Source of the DNA: Mucilaginibacter aquatilis
GTDB lineage: Bacteria > Bacteroidota > Bacteroidia > Sphingobacteriales > Sphingobacteriaceae
Assembly (NCBI RefSeq): GCF_009755275.1
Contig: NZ_WQLA01000001.1
Location: 496,001 to 560,000 of the forward strand
DNA length: 64,000 nt
Direction of reading: 5' to 3'
Shown here in pieces: positions 1-9,465 of this stretch. Position 1 is the first letter of the stretch. The number at the start of each line of letters is the position of its first letter. The notes beneath the pieces are model-generated. The model worked only from the letters and a program-made list of their open reading frames with translations. It made no database searches and was not told the DNA's origin. A program made the position numbers and the translations under genes.

Positions 1-2220
1 CAAAACAACAAGTTAATTATTAAAACCGCCGAAGCTGAGGCACATGTTACTGTATACAGCCCGTCAATTATTAGGGTAAACATTACCCGCCAGCCAGCAG
101 ATGCTGATGAGTCGTTTGCTGTAATCAGAGAGCCTGAAAACAGCTTAGCTTACGAAGAGACAGACGCCGAGATTATCATCAAAACAACGGCACTTACCCT
201 GCGCGTTAATAAAACGCCATTACGTTTTGCATTTTACACACCAGACGGAAAGCTACTAAGTAAAGATGATGACCGCTTTGGCACCAACTGGCAAAACAGT
301 CGTGTAATTAACTATAGGGAGTTACAACCCGAGGAGCACTTTATTGGTTTGGGCGAAAAGGTGGGCAACCTTAACCGCCGTGCCAGTTCTTTTACCAACT
401 GGAATACAGATGCATCTGACCATACACCTAAAACCGACCCTCTATATGAAACCTTCCCTTTCTTTATAGGCATACACAGTGAGCTTACTTACGGGTTCTT
501 TTTAGATAACACACACAAAAGTTATTTTGATTTCGCCGCATCTTGCGATGATCAGTTTATTTGGCTTGGAGCGGATGATGGTGATTTGAATTATTATTTC
601 TTTGGTGCGCAAACGGTAGCAGGCATTATTGATGACTATACCTGGCTAACAGGCCGCATGGAAATGCCGCCCCTATGGAGCCTGGGGTACCAGCAATGCC
701 GCTGGAGTTACATGAGCGCGCAGGAAGTGTTAGATGTTGCAGCAAAGTTCAGAGAGCATAATGTGCCTGCCGATGTAATGTATTGCGACATTGATTACAT
801 GGAAGGCTTTAAAATTTTCACCTGGAATAACGAAACCTTTCCTAATCCAAAAGCATTCATTGATAAGCTAAAAGCAATGAATTTTAAACTGGTGACCATT
901 GTTGACCCGGGTATTAAAGTTGAAGAAGGCTACCAGCAGTATGACGAAGGTGTTGAACGCGGCTATTTTGCCACCTACCCTAACGGTGAAAATTATATAG
1001 GTGAGGTTTGGCCCGGCCGTTGCCACTTTCCCGACTTTTTCAGAGAGGATGTACGTGAGTGGTGGGGTGCTGCCTTTACTGCTTTAATCGAACCAGGAGT
1101 TGAAGGGTTTTGGAACGATATGAACGAGCCCGCCGTTTGGAACCAGAACATGCCATGGATAGTAAAATTTGGCGACAAATTTATGCCTGAGTTACGTAAC
1201 GTATATGGCATGCAAATGGCACGTGCCACTTATGACGGTACCCGTAAAATATTAGGTAACAAGAGGCCATTCGTATTAACACGTGCGGCATACTCGGGTA
1301 CGCAGCGCTATTCGGCCGTGTGGACGGGTGATAATACCGCAACCGATGAGCACTTGCTTTTAGGAGCGCGGCTGGTGAATAGTTTAGGCGTAAGCGGGAT
1401 GGCATTTGTAGGCGTTGATATTGGCGGCTTTAGTGGTAACCCTACCCCCGAGATGATAGTGCGTTGGAATAACTTAGGTATTTATACGCCTATGTACCGT
1501 AATCACTCTATCAAAGATTCTGAATTTAGGGAACCATGGCAATACGGTGAGGAGAACCTTAATCTTATCCGCAAATTTATTGAAGACCGTTACCGCTTAC
1601 TACCATACCTTTATTCGGCCTTTTACCAAACTACACAAAGTGGCTTACCTGTATGCCGTACACTGGCTATTGAGTATACGCACGATAAGGCCGTTTACTA
1701 CGAGGATTACCAAAATCAGTTTTTATTTGGCGATGGTTTATTGGTTGCACCTGTTAAAAGCACGGAATTGACAGCAAAGGTATATCTACCTTGCGGCGAT
1801 TGGTACAGGCTTGGCACTGATGAAAAATACACAGGCGGACGCGAGTATGTAGTTGATGCACCGTTAAGCGATATGCCGGTATTTGCAAAAGCAGGAGCAA
1901 TTGTGCCTATGCAAAATGTAACACAAAGTACACAGCATTCAGGTGATGGCACGCTAATTTTGCATGTTTGGAATAGCACAGAGGATAATGACTTTGTGTA
2001 TTACGAGGATGATGGTAATACCTATGATTATGAAGCCGGAAATTATCACAAACGTTCTATAGCCTTTAGCCCAAACGAAAAGACTATAAAAATTTCGGCT
2101 GCTGAAGGCAATTATAAGTCTAAATACAATCTTCTTGAATTGGTGTTACATGGCTTTGATGATGCCATTCACTTAAACAAGCTCAACTTTAATAACGATG
2201 AAATAGTTATTGAATATTAA
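1..2220 (+). CDS. Glycoside hydrolase family 31 (alpha-glucosidase type), 5' end outside window
   Basis: Hydrolyses alpha-glycosidic bonds, probably alpha-glucosides. The reading frame is open from base 1 with no start, so the N-terminus lies to the left; 739 residues are visible. The GH31 N-terminal beta domain comes first, then the barrel with the nucleophile motif WNDMNEPAVW (Asp at visible residue 373) and the acid/base region WTGDNTATDEH (Asp 444). A C-terminal beta domain follows, ending with YYEDDGNTYDYE. An internal TTG at 349 is not the start, because conserved GH31 sequence continues upstream of it. Substrate and location cannot be judged without the N-terminus. The family assignment is secure; the exact specificity is inferred. 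A strong hairpin terminator follows directly. Confidence 0.95.
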   Translation, partial: QNNKLIIKTAEAEAHVTVYSPSIIRVNITRQPADADESFAVIREPENSLAYEETDAEIIIKTTALTLRVNKTPLRFAFYTPDGKLLSKDDDRFGTNWQNSRVINYRELQPEEHFIGLGEKVGNLNRRASSFTNWNTDASDHTPKTDPLYETFPFFIGIHSELTYGFFLDNTHKSYFDFAASCDDQFIWLGADDGDLNYYFFGAQTVAGIIDDYTWLTGRMEMPPLWSLGYQQCRWSYMSAQEVLDVAAKFREHNVPADVMYCDIDYMEGFKIFTWNNETFPNPKAFIDKLKAMNFKLVTIVDPGIKVEEGYQQYDEGVERGYFATYPNGENYIGEVWPGRCHFPDFFREDVREWWGAAFTALIEPGVEGFWNDMNEPAVWNQNMPWIVKFGDKFMPELRNVYGMQMARATYDGTRKILGNKRPFVLTRAAYSGTQRYSAVWTGDNTATDEHLLLGARLVNSLGVSGMAFVGVDIGGFSGNPTPEMIVRWNNLGIYTPMYRNHSIKDSEFREPWQYGEENLNLIRKFIEDRYRLLPYLYSAFYQTTQSGLPVCRTLAIEYTHDKAVYYEDYQNQFLFGDGLLVAPVKSTELTAKVYLPCGDWYRLGTDEKYTGGREYVVDAPLSDMPVFAKAGAIVPMQNVTQSTQHSGDGTLILHVWNSTEDNDFVYYEDDGNTYDYEAGNYHKRSIAFSPNEKTIKISAAEGNYKSKYNLLELVLHGFDDAIHLNKLNFNNDEIVIEY

Positions 2221-2231
2221 TAGAAATAAGA

Positions 2232-2279
2232 AGGTGGGCAGCTAAATCTGAAAACCAGAACAGCTGCCCACCTTTTTTT
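2232..2279. terminator. Intrinsic terminator, GH31 gene
   Basis: A 12-bp perfect stem (2232-2243 with 2262-2273, arm AGGTGGGCAGCT) is followed by a run of T on the plus strand. It lies between convergent genes and may serve both. Confidence 0.85.
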
Positions 2280-2299
2280 AATATTTATATTTAACTCTC

Positions 2300-2527
2300 T
2301 TATTCAAAATTTTTTATCTGAGGGTCGGTAAAATGATTTTTGAACCATTCATCAAATAATTCATGCACTTCCAGCTCCGGGTGCTTGCTTCCATACTCGG
2401 CAAACGCTGTAGCAATATATTTTACATCTGCGGTAAGCAACTGGCTAAGCGTATCGGCATTTTGCTCGTTGATGTTATCTTTTAACTGGCCGGTTATTTT
2501 TTCCTTAATTCTTTCTTGTAATGTCAT
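2300..2527 (-). CDS. Small conserved-looking hypothetical protein (75 aa)
   Basis: I do not recognise the family. The product is helical, charged and acidic overall (MTLQERIKEKITGQLK...), without signal peptide or membrane segment. The ATG at 2527 is preferred over an upstream in-frame codon at 2557 because it begins the amphipathic helix and sits behind the purine-rich stretch AAAAGAAG. It converges on the GH31 gene and lies 76 bp downstream of the GNAT gene on the same strand, so it may be co-transcribed. Coding is likely but function is unknown. Confidence 0.6.
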   Translation of the reverse strand: MTLQERIKEKITGQLKDNINEQNADTLSQLLTADVKYIATAFAEYGSKHPELEVHELFDEWFKNHFTDPQIKNFE

Positions 2528-2603
2528 AACTTCTTTTTGATAGTAACAACAAAACATTCAAAAAGATGGACAGAACTTCGATTAAAGTATAAAACTGGTC
2601 TGT

Positions 2604-3284
2604 CTATGCTTTCTCCATAAAATGGAAATTCATAACGGAACTTATTTTAAAACCCAAATGCTTATAAACATTTACAGCGCGTTCATTATCATCTCTAACA
2701 TGCAAAAAGGGCACATTACCAGCGGCAAGCATACGGTTAACCTGACTTAGTAACAGTTTACGTGCGTAACCTTTGCCTAAATATTGTGGATGGGTACAAA
2801 CGGCGCTTATCTCAGTGAATATGCCCGGGTTAAGACGTTGACCGGCCATAGCAACCAATTTTTCATCCTCAAATATTCCTTCATAGTAACCAAATTCGAT
2901 AGTACGTTGAGAAAACGGACCCGGTACAGTAAGTTGAGTAAGCTCGAGCATTTGAGGTATATGCTCATGCGTCAACGGCTCGATTATATCGTCCTCCCAT
3001 TCTGCATTAACCGGCTTTTCGCAAACCATTTGATAGCCTGTTATATACTTCAGCAGTTTCCATGATGGTGGTATAACAATGTCTTCAGGAGTAAATACCA
3101 CACGCGGCGTATTATCTGAAATTTGATCGTATAAATCATTTAACAATAGTCCGTCAAAATTGGCTAAACCAATAATTGGCGATACCTCTGCATCAAAATA
3201 CCTTACGTCTCCATTGCCTTTAGCTAAAGCCGCGTTTCCGGTAACTAAGGCGTTCCAGGCCGGATTATATAAAACATCACTCAT
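2604..3284 (-). CDS. GNAT family N-acetyltransferase
   Basis: Transfers an acetyl group from acetyl-CoA to an amine; the substrate is unknown. The 226-residue protein has a divergent N-terminal half and a C-terminal FR47-like GNAT domain. The acetyl-CoA loop is CTHPQYLGKGYARKLL (Q/RxxGxG/A type, about residues 165-180), and a strand-helix ending NVYKHLGFK is typical of the fold. A good promoter (TTTG-N19-TAGCTTTG) ends only 8 bases before the ATG, so the mRNA has almost no leader. Confidence 0.85.
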   Translation of the reverse strand: MSDVLYNPAWNALVTGNAALAKGNGDVRYFDAEVSPIIGLANFDGLLLNDLYDQISDNTPRVVFTPEDIVIPPSWKLLKYITGYQMVCEKPVNAEWEDDIIEPLTHEHIPQMLELTQLTVPGPFSQRTIEFGYYEGIFEDEKLVAMAGQRLNPGIFTEISAVCTHPQYLGKGYARKLLLSQVNRMLAAGNVPFLHVRDDNERAVNVYKHLGFKISSVMNFHFMEKA

Positions 3285-3292
3285 TTGAAGGG

Positions 3293-3323
3293 CAAAGCTA
3301 AAACAATAAGTTTTTAACCAAAA
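3293..3323 (-). promoter_or_regulatory. Bacteroidota sigma-A promoter of GNAT gene
   Basis: On the minus strand, TTTG (3320-3323), a 19-bp spacer and TAGCTTTG (3293-3300) match the Bacteroidota consensus TTTG-N19-TAnnTTTG. The box ends 8 bp before the ATG. Confidence 0.75.
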
Positions 3324-3430
3324 ATTGGAACTGAATAAGTAGGTAACTCATTACCTACATTTTTAAGGCCAGCATAATTAGTTGCTTAGCCAATCTATAT
3401 AGGTCTGATAATTTAACCCTTTGCATAAAT

Positions 3431-3461
3431 AAAAAGAGCCGTTGCTTATGCAACGGCTCTT
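3431..3461 (-). terminator. Intrinsic terminator, ferritin gene
   Basis: A 12-bp perfect stem (3434-3445 with 3450-3461, arm AAGAGCCGTTGC) with a TTAT-type loop. On the minus strand it is followed by U5, 24 bp past the ferritin stop. Confidence 0.85.
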
Positions 3462-3484
3462 CATTAGTAGTTCTGTATATATAA

Positions 3485-4024
3485 TTATGCCCCGGCAGTT
3501 TCGCTGTCGTACTTAATTTTATTAACGTGTTTATCAATTTCCCAACGGCCGGTACCTTCTTCACCAATAACTTCAAATAATTCCAGTGCACGGCGGGCTT
3601 TGTATTCCTCCTCACGTTGCTCCTTCATAAACCAATTTAAGAACTCAAACGTAACAAAGTCTTGCTCCTTCATACAAGCAGCAGCAATGTTTTTAAATGA
3701 TTGAGTAATGGCAACCTCTGCATCTAAAGCATCTTCAAATACTTCACGGAAGGTAGTGTACTCCTGTTTGATGCCGTTAACATCCGGAGATATCGCGCGG
3801 CCACCCATGTCCAATACGTATTTAAAAAGTTTTAACTGGTGCTCACGTTCCTCGCCCGACTGTTTAAAAAAGTAGTCAGATGAATAATCAAAGCCGTTTT
3901 GGTTACACCATGAAGCCATTGCCAGGTACATAGCTGATGAATGTGCTTCTTTCTTTATTTGTTGGTTTAAAAGCATTTCGATGTCGGCAGACAGCAAACA
4001 CTTAATACGCATTATATCTTTCAT
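3485..4024 (-). CDS. ftnA: Ferritin (non-haem, FtnA type)
   Basis: Iron storage: oxidises Fe(II) at a di-iron centre and stores it in a 24-subunit cytosolic shell. The 179-residue protein forms a four-helix bundle. Visible ferroxidase ligands are Glu26 (KKEAHSSAMYLAM), the pair Glu59/His62 in EExxH form (GEEREHQ), and the distal EQREEE segment on the fourth helix. No haem-binding Met of the bacterioferritin type is evident. There is a short N-terminal extension (MKDIMRIK) before the usual start of the fold. A promoter with an adjacent palindrome lies upstream and a terminator follows, so it is a single-gene unit. Confidence 0.93.
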   Translation of the reverse strand: MKDIMRIKCLLSADIEMLLNQQIKKEAHSSAMYLAMASWCNQNGFDYSSDYFFKQSGEEREHQLKLFKYVLDMGGRAISPDVNGIKQEYTTFREVFEDALDAEVAITQSFKNIAAACMKEQDFVTFEFLNWFMKEQREEEYKARRALELFEVIGEEGTGRWEIDKHVNKIKYDSETAGA

Positions 4025-4067
4025 GTTATGTTATAGTTAGGAATTGTTGTATCCGATTGAATACATA

Positions 4068-4099
4068 CAAAAATAGTGCTATAACAACAGGTTGTACAA
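4068..4099 (-). promoter_or_regulatory. Candidate ferritin promoter with overlapping palindrome
   Basis: On the minus strand TATTTTTG (4068-4075) matches TAnnTTTG, with a TTG 21 bp upstream (4097-4099). The palindrome ACAAC-AG-GTTGT (4084-4095) lies between the two boxes, where a repressor could bind. Whether it is an operator is inferred. Confidence 0.5.
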
Positions 4100-4144
4100 T
4101 ATAAAGGCAATATGAAATAAGTCTAAATTAGTGAAGATGAGATA

Positions 4145-4220
4145 CAAGAGCTAAGAAACAGGAGCCAAGATTTTTTGAAAGTTCCGGGAAAACAACTTGT
4201 TTCCTGGCTCTTGTCTCTTG
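4145..4220. repeat. Intergenic imperfect inverted repeat of CAAGAG-type units
   Basis: Two 25-bp arms (4145-4169 and 4196-4220) are inverted copies matching at 19 of 25 positions. They are built from purine-rich units such as CAAGAG and CCAAGA. A second element with the same style lies at 44059-44122. It lies between the ferritin gene and the gene at 4230, and contains no ORF. Confidence 0.55.
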
Positions 4221-4229
4221 GTTCTTTCT

Positions 4230-4598
4230 TTAAATCACCATTCGGCTCAATCTGTCATGCAGAATCTGATTGAGTTCGAGCATGGCAAAGGTTCCTTCAA
4301 GAAGTTCTTTAAGGGCAATGATTTGTAGCAGATTCAGAAAATAGCAGTGATTACATGCGCAGATGAACACCATTTCAATTTCGGGCGATTTGCTGCTATC
4401 TAACAGCAATTGCTCAATATCAACGCGGTAAATCGATTTTTTGAGGAGTAATAAGGTACGGTAGTCAAACTTAACCAGTTTACCGGCAAAATCAATATAC
4501 CAGCAGCCTTCACGGTCACTTTGATATACAGTTCCGGCTTTGGTGCCAAACACTTCGGTAAATCTATCAGTAGCTTTAGTTTTAACCCCGGTCATCAT
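4230..4598 (-). CDS. Hypothetical protein, 122 aa, with good promoter
   Basis: I do not recognise the family. The sequence reads as an alpha/beta cytosolic protein (YIDFAGKLVKFDYRTLLLLKKSIYR) with two neighbouring cysteines in ICACNHCYF around residues 80-88. It has no signal peptide or clear membrane segment. A consensus promoter lies 10 bp upstream of the first of two adjacent ATG codons, which argues that it is expressed, with a leader of only a few bases. Function is unknown; the Cys-x-Cys-x-x-Cys spacing could bind metal, but that is speculation. Confidence 0.6.
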   Translation of the reverse strand: MMTGVKTKATDRFTEVFGTKAGTVYQSDREGCWYIDFAGKLVKFDYRTLLLLKKSIYRVDIEQLLLDSSKSPEIEMVFICACNHCYFLNLLQIIALKELLEGTFAMLELNQILHDRLSRMVI

Positions 4599-4608
4599 CT
4601 TACTGAGG

Positions 4609-4639
4609 CAAATTTAGCATTATTTAGAAGCAGTCCAAA
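4609..4639 (-). promoter_or_regulatory. Bacteroidota sigma-A promoter of 122-aa gene
   Basis: On the minus strand, TTTG (4636-4639), exactly 19 bp, then TAAATTTG (4609-4616). This is a full match to TTTG-N19-TAnnTTTG. Confidence 0.75.
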
Positions 4640-4740
4640 TACTATTAAGAAAATTTTTTGAATGAATCCTTGGGCAGAATCAGTAAAATGACATTGCGAG
4701 GTACGTAGCAATCTGTGTTTATAAGTCAGTCACAAACTTC

Positions 4741-4773
4741 AAAAAGGGAACTACCTCACCGGCAATTCCCTTT
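4741..4773 (-). terminator. Intrinsic terminator, clpB
   Basis: An 8-bp stem (4743-4750 with 4766-4773, arm AAAGGGAA) followed on the minus strand by U5, about 40 bp beyond the clpB stop. Confidence 0.7.
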
Positions 4774-4812
4774 ATCATATAACAGATTCGCTTTTGAGGC
4801 AAAGACGTAACG

Positions 4813-7404
4813 TTACTCGTTCAAGAACACGAACTGATTATCAAACATATCCAGTTTGATCTTGCTATCTTTATCAACCTTACCGGCCAGTATTTGCTTG
4901 CTCAGCTCATTGAGTATCTTCTTTTGAATAACCCGTTTTAGCGGACGCGCACCGTACTGCGGATCATAACCCAGTTGCGCCAGCCAATCAAGCGCTTCGG
5001 AAGTTGCTTCCATGTGGATGCCCATTTCGCTTAGCGTTTGCTGCAAACCTCTGAATTGAAGTTTCACAATCTCTCCTATTTCATCTCGACCCAGTGGAGT
5101 GAACATGATGATTTCGTCGATACGGTTCAAAAACTCGGGGCGGATGGTTTTTTGCAGCACCTCGAACAGTTGGTTCTTGGTACGGGCCATTACTTCTTCC
5201 TTGTCGCTTTCTTCAAAGTTTACAAAGTTCTCCTGTATAATGTGCGAACCAATATTAGAGGTCATGATGACGATGGTATTTTTAAAGTTTACCACGCGGC
5301 CCTTATTGTCAGTTAAGCGCCCATCATCTAACACCTGTAATAAGATGTTAAACACATCGGGATGAGCTTTTTCAATTTCATCCAGCAAAATAACGCTGTA
5401 TGGCTTGCGGCGTACAGCTTCAGTTAATTGTCCGCCTTCATCATAGCCCACATAGCCCGGAGGCGCACCAATCAGCCGGCTAACGGCATGGCGTTCCTGG
5501 TACTCCGACATATCGATGCGCACCATTGAATGCTCATCGTTGAACAGGAACTCAGCCAGTGCTTTGGCCAATTCGGTTTTACCAACCCCGGTTGTTCCTA
5601 AAAAGATGAATGAACCGATTGGTTTCCGTTTATCCTGCAAACCTGCGCGGCTACGGCGAATGGCATCACTTATGGCCTCAATTGCTTCCTCCTGTCCTGC
5701 TACCCGTTTGTGCAGTTCGTCTTCTAAACTTAAAAGCTTCTCGCGCTCGCTTTGGATCATTTTAGATACCGGGATGCCTGTCCAGCGTGATACCACACCG
5801 GCAATGTCATCGGCGGTAACTTCTTCCTTCAGCATACGGTGATCTTCCTGATCTGCACGCAAGGCCTCTTTTAATTTTTCAACTTCAGCTTCGGTTTCGC
5901 GGATGCGGCCGTAACGTAACTCGGCTACTTTACCGTAATCGCCTGCGCGTTCGGCCTGGTCGGCTTCCAGCTTATAAGCCTCTATAGCTTCAATTTTAGT
6001 GTTAATGCCGTCTACCAAATCCTTTTCACCCTGCCATTTGGCACGTAAAGAATCACGCTCTGACGATAGATTGGCAATCTCCTCGCTCAGGTCTTTTACC
6101 TTGCGGTCGTCGCCCTCGTGTTTAATGGCCTCACGTTCAATTTCGAGCTGCATAATGCGGCGTTCTAACTCATCTACTGCTTCGGGCACCGAGTTCATTT
6201 CGAGGCGAAGCTTTGAGGCAGCCTCATCCATTAAATCGATAGCCTTATCGGGCAAAAAGCGGTCGGCAATGTAACGTTGCGACATTTCAACCGATGCAAT
6301 AATGGCCTCGTCTTTAATCCGCACTTTGTGGTGGGTTTCGTAACGCTCTTTTAAGCCACGCAATATGGAGATGGCATCGGCAGCATCAGGCTCATCAACC
6401 AACACGCGCTGGAAGCGACGTTCGAGAGCTTTATCCTTTTCAATATATTTTTGATACTCGTTAAGCGTAGTTGCACCAATGGCGCGCAATTCGCCACGGG
6501 CTAAAGCCGGTTTAAGGATGTTTGCGGCATCCATAGCGCCTTCGCCGCCGCCTGCACCAACCAAGGTGTGTATCTCGTCAATAAAGAGGATGATCTCGCC
6601 ATCGCTTTTAATCACCTCGTTAACTACGGCTTTAAGGCGTTCTTCAAACTCGCCTTTGTATTTGGCACCAGCAACCAGCGCACCCATATCTAATGAGTAC
6701 ACTACCTTGCCCTTCAGGTTATCGGGCGCATCACCTTTTATAATACGGAAGGCTATACCCTCGGCAATGGCGGTTTTACCTACACCCGGTTCGCCAACCA
6801 ATACCGGGTTGTTTTTGGTACGGCGGCTCAATATCTGTATAACACGGCGGATCTCCTCATCGCGGCCAATAACCGGATCCAGTTTGCCCGATTCGGCATA
6901 CTCGTTCAGGTTGCGGGCATACTTATTAAGCGCATTATAAGTAGCCTCAGCGTTTTGATCGGTTACTTTACTATCACCACGCAAACTGACAATGGCTGTT
7001 TTAAGGTCTTTTTCATTAACGCCATAATCTTTAAGCGCGCTGCTTACCTTATCGTTAACCGACAAAATGCCCAGCAAAATATGCTCTACAGATACAAACT
7101 CATCTTTAAATTCTTTTAAATAGCTCTGCGCCTTTTGCAGTGCCGTATTGGTGTTTGATGACAAGTATATATTACTGCCGCTTACCTTTGGAAACGCCTC
7201 AATTTGTGTATCAAGTGTTTGGTTTAAACGGCTTATATTTACATTCAGCTTCTTTAAAAGGTAGCTGATTACATTTTCGTCAACCAGTAACAAACCTTTC
7301 AGCAGGTGAGCATTCTCAATGGCCTGTTGCTGATTACCGGTTGCTATTTCGGATGCCTTTTGTACAGCTTCCTGTGCTTTGATGGTAAAGTTGTTAAAAT
7401 TCAT
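4813..7404 (-). CDS. clpB: ATP-dependent disaggregase ClpB
   Basis: Hexameric AAA+ chaperone that threads aggregated proteins through its pore together with DnaK. The 863 residues match the normal family length. In order: N-terminal Clp repeat domain (1-145), first AAA+ module with Walker A GEPGVGKT (204-211) and DEIHTL, a long coiled-coil middle domain rich in E/K/R (about 400-530), a second AAA+ module with GTTGVGKT, and a C-terminal D2-small domain containing the [13 protein letters not shown] motif. The M-domain separates it from ClpA/ClpC. Upstream lies a motif shared with dnaK (7418-7436), consistent with co-regulation. It is a single-gene unit with its own terminator. Confidence 0.98.
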   Translation of the reverse strand: MNFNNFTIKAQEAVQKASEIATGNQQQAIENAHLLKGLLLVDENVISYLLKKLNVNISRLNQTLDTQIEAFPKVSGSNIYLSSNTNTALQKAQSYLKEFKDEFVSVEHILLGILSVNDKVSSALKDYGVNEKDLKTAIVSLRGDSKVTDQNAEATYNALNKYARNLNEYAESGKLDPVIGRDEEIRRVIQILSRRTKNNPVLVGEPGVGKTAIAEGIAFRIIKGDAPDNLKGKVVYSLDMGALVAGAKYKGEFEERLKAVVNEVIKSDGEIILFIDEIHTLVGAGGGEGAMDAANILKPALARGELRAIGATTLNEYQKYIEKDKALERRFQRVLVDEPDAADAISILRGLKERYETHHKVRIKDEAIIASVEMSQRYIADRFLPDKAIDLMDEAASKLRLEMNSVPEAVDELERRIMQLEIEREAIKHEGDDRKVKDLSEEIANLSSERDSLRAKWQGEKDLVDGINTKIEAIEAYKLEADQAERAGDYGKVAELRYGRIRETEAEVEKLKEALRADQEDHRMLKEEVTADDIAGVVSRWTGIPVSKMIQSEREKLLSLEDELHKRVAGQEEAIEAISDAIRRSRAGLQDKRKPIGSFIFLGTTGVGKTELAKALAEFLFNDEHSMVRIDMSEYQERHAVSRLIGAPPGYVGYDEGGQLTEAVRRKPYSVILLDEIEKAHPDVFNILLQVLDDGRLTDNKGRVVNFKNTIVIMTSNIGSHIIQENFVNFEESDKEEVMARTKNQLFEVLQKTIRPEFLNRIDEIIMFTPLGRDEIGEIVKLQFRGLQQTLSEMGIHMEATSEALDWLAQLGYDPQYGARPLKRVIQKKILNELSKQILAGKVDKDSKIKLDMFDNQFVFLNE

Positions 7405-7417
7405 GGTACTAACTCTT

Positions 7418-7436
7418 ATTCAAACTGTTTGCCAAT
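7418..7436 (-). promoter_or_regulatory. ATTGGCA-N6-TTGA motif upstream of clpB
   Basis: On the minus strand ATTGGCA, six bases, then TTGAAT, ending 13 bp before the clpB ATG. The same ATTGGCA-N6-TTGA arrangement occurs upstream of dnaK (41388-41406), with GG-N10-GA spacing in both. It resembles a sigma-54 -24/-12 element (GG-N10-GC) but with GA in place of GC. No TAnnTTTG box was found for clpB. Confidence 0.35.
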
Positions 7437-7622
7437 ACTACATTCCTGAAAAAAAGTCAGCCACAATTGATTGTTAAACGTCAATTTGTCTTTTAATACA
7501 TTACAAGTGCATTTTAACTACGCCAAAACACTTGTCGGCACAGTCAATTATTTCCATACAGTTAATAACTAAAACACCTAGGTTAAAAATTACCGCTTAG
7601 AGCTCAGCTCTTTTATTCTATT

Positions 7623-8999
7623 TTGATTAAAACCTGTAGTTTTGACCAAAAGACTTTATCAAAATTGGAAACCTACTACTTTAAAAGCATTCCAAAGCTT
7701 TACCGTGTTGGCTATCAAAAGTTTTATACGCTTCAAAACTTAAGCACGGCACAGGTTGCTGCCATAATATTCTTTGTACTTAGCGTTGCTATACGGCTGT
7801 TTATAACGCTGCTTCCGCCAGCACTAACACGCATTCATAACTTTCCTGAGTTTAGCGCGGCAAACTGGGCAACTATACTCATTACTCCATTTTTCTACCT
7901 CTCTGGCGCCTTTTTGATTAAAAAAGTTAAAACGTACAGAAATGGGCTGCAATTGTCACTAGCTCATATTTTACTGTTTAGTACCTATTTACTTACGTGC
8001 GGAATTGTGTTTACATTTATGGCCACTTCCGACCCAAGCCGAAACATCATAATTTATATGGTGGCGTTAATTGCGGTTGGTGGCGTTTACACTTTTGAGT
8101 ATCAGGAAAGCATTTTACTTACGCTTGTCAACGTACTGATATTTAGCCTTATTTTACTTTATACCCATGCCGACCCAACTGAAATTTTATACAATGAGCT
8201 ATTACTTATAGTATTGGCCGGTATTTTCTTTTTTGTATCAAGGCATATTTACTCGTACAGGGCCAGCCAGTACATACAGTTTAGAATGATTAAGGAAAAA
8301 AACGTTGAAATTGAGAAGGCAAGTGCCTTTAAGAACGACGTTTTAGGAATGGTTGCACATGATCTTCGCAACCCAATAGGTGCAGTTGAATCAATTGCTC
8401 AACTTATTGAAATGGACGACCTGGATGATGACATGCAGGAGAACATGAATATGATTAAAGCATCATGCCGAAAAGCTTTGGCCATAATAAACGATTTGCT
8501 TGAGGTTGCCCGTAATGACAACAGCAACCAAATGACTGAAGCCCTTGTTGATATGAATAGCTTTTTACAAGGCATAGTGCAGGTTTGGCAACATGTAAGC
8601 AGCTTCACCAATGAGTTAATACTCACCAGCCCGCAACAGCCCGTACATGCGCTTATTGACCAGGAAAAATTTCATCGTGTTATAGATAACCTGATTAGTA
8701 ACGCCGCTAAGTTTTCAAAAGACAAAGAGAGAATTGAAATTTTATTGAGTGAAAAAGACACTTATGTACAAATAGATGTCAGAGATCATGGCATGGGCAT
8801 CCCCGAACCGCTTTTGCCGAATATATTTGACAGATTCTCGAAAGCGGGGAGACGCGGATTAAAAGGTGAGAAATCGACCGGTTTGGGCCTCAGCATCTCA
8901 AAACAAATAGTTGAGAAGCACCATGGCCGGATAGATGTTCACAGCATTGAGGGCGAGGGAACCACTTTTAGTATACGACTGCCAAGGCTGAAAAATTAG
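7623..8999 (+). CDS. Membrane-bound sensor histidine kinase
   Basis: Autophosphorylates on His and passes phosphate to a response regulator not encoded next to it. An N-terminal region of about six hydrophobic segments (residues 45-215, no extracellular loop domain) is followed by HisKA with VAHDLRNP (His246) and by HATPase_c with the N box NLISNAAKFS, G1 DHGMGIPE and G2 TGLGLSISKQ. Residue numbers count from TTG at 7623. No ATG exists in frame, so the start is TTG at 7623 or at 7665; a TAGTTTTG promoter-like box at 7637-7644 would favour 7665. The stimulus is unknown. Confidence 0.9.
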   Translation: MIKTCSFDQKTLSKLETYYFKSIPKLYRVGYQKFYTLQNLSTAQVAAIIFFVLSVAIRLFITLLPPALTRIHNFPEFSAANWATILITPFFYLSGAFLIKKVKTYRNGLQLSLAHILLFSTYLLTCGIVFTFMATSDPSRNIIIYMVALIAVGGVYTFEYQESILLTLVNVLIFSLILLYTHADPTEILYNELLLIVLAGIFFFVSRHIYSYRASQYIQFRMIKEKNVEIEKASAFKNDVLGMVAHDLRNPIGAVESIAQLIEMDDLDDDMQENMNMIKASCRKALAIINDLLEVARNDNSNQMTEALVDMNSFLQGIVQVWQHVSSFTNELILTSPQQPVHALIDQEKFHRVIDNLISNAAKFSKDKERIEILLSEKDTYVQIDVRDHGMGIPEPLLPNIFDRFSKAGRRGLKGEKSTGLGLSISKQIVEKHHGRIDVHSIEGEGTTFSIRLPRLKN

Positions 9000-9299
9000 A
9001 AATTATTAACTATAGACTTAAAGTACAAGTTAGCTAAAGTATAATTGCTTTGAGGCTCGTTAAAGACGCTAAACGCCACCTTATTAGTTAAAAACATACA
9101 GGGTGTATTTTTTTTGAAACAATATTAAAACTACTTCAATTCGTCGTTTTTTAATGGTTTAGCCACTTCTTTACACATTACATCAGTGTTACAAGTACCT
9201 TTTGCAATTATATCAAAAGTTAAATTATGGCTACTAAATTGTATCACAAAAGTGTACACTAGCGTACTGATTAATTATTTACCTAACCATGTGAGAGTT

Positions 9300-9392
9300 A
9301 TGAAAAAGGCGTTTACATTATTTTCAGCGGTATTTTCGCTGATGTGTTTACTGGTAATTATCTTATTTAAGATTAAAGAGCCGCATTATTAA
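9300..9392 (+). CDS. Possible 30-aa membrane peptide
   Basis: An ATG at 9300 opens a 30-codon frame encoding MKKAFTLFSAVFSL followed by a hydrophobic stretch (MCLLVIILF) and a short charged tail (KIKEPHY). This is a typical single-span small membrane protein with a positive N-terminus. It lies alone in the 466-bp gap between the kinase and the helicase. The rest of that gap (9000-9299) is AT-rich and I see no other gene in it. Evidence is composition only. Confidence 0.35.
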   Translation: MKKAFTLFSAVFSLMCLLVIILFKIKEPHY

Positions 9393-9465
9393 CCTCGTTT
9401 TTTAAACCTAACCTTTCGGGCATCTGTATAAATCTTATTTACATTTTTTATGCAGATGCTTTTTG

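Noticed and set aside
6479..6940. 153-codon plus-strand frame inside clpB
   Set aside because: Antisense shadow of the first AAA+ module; clpB is complete and canonical.
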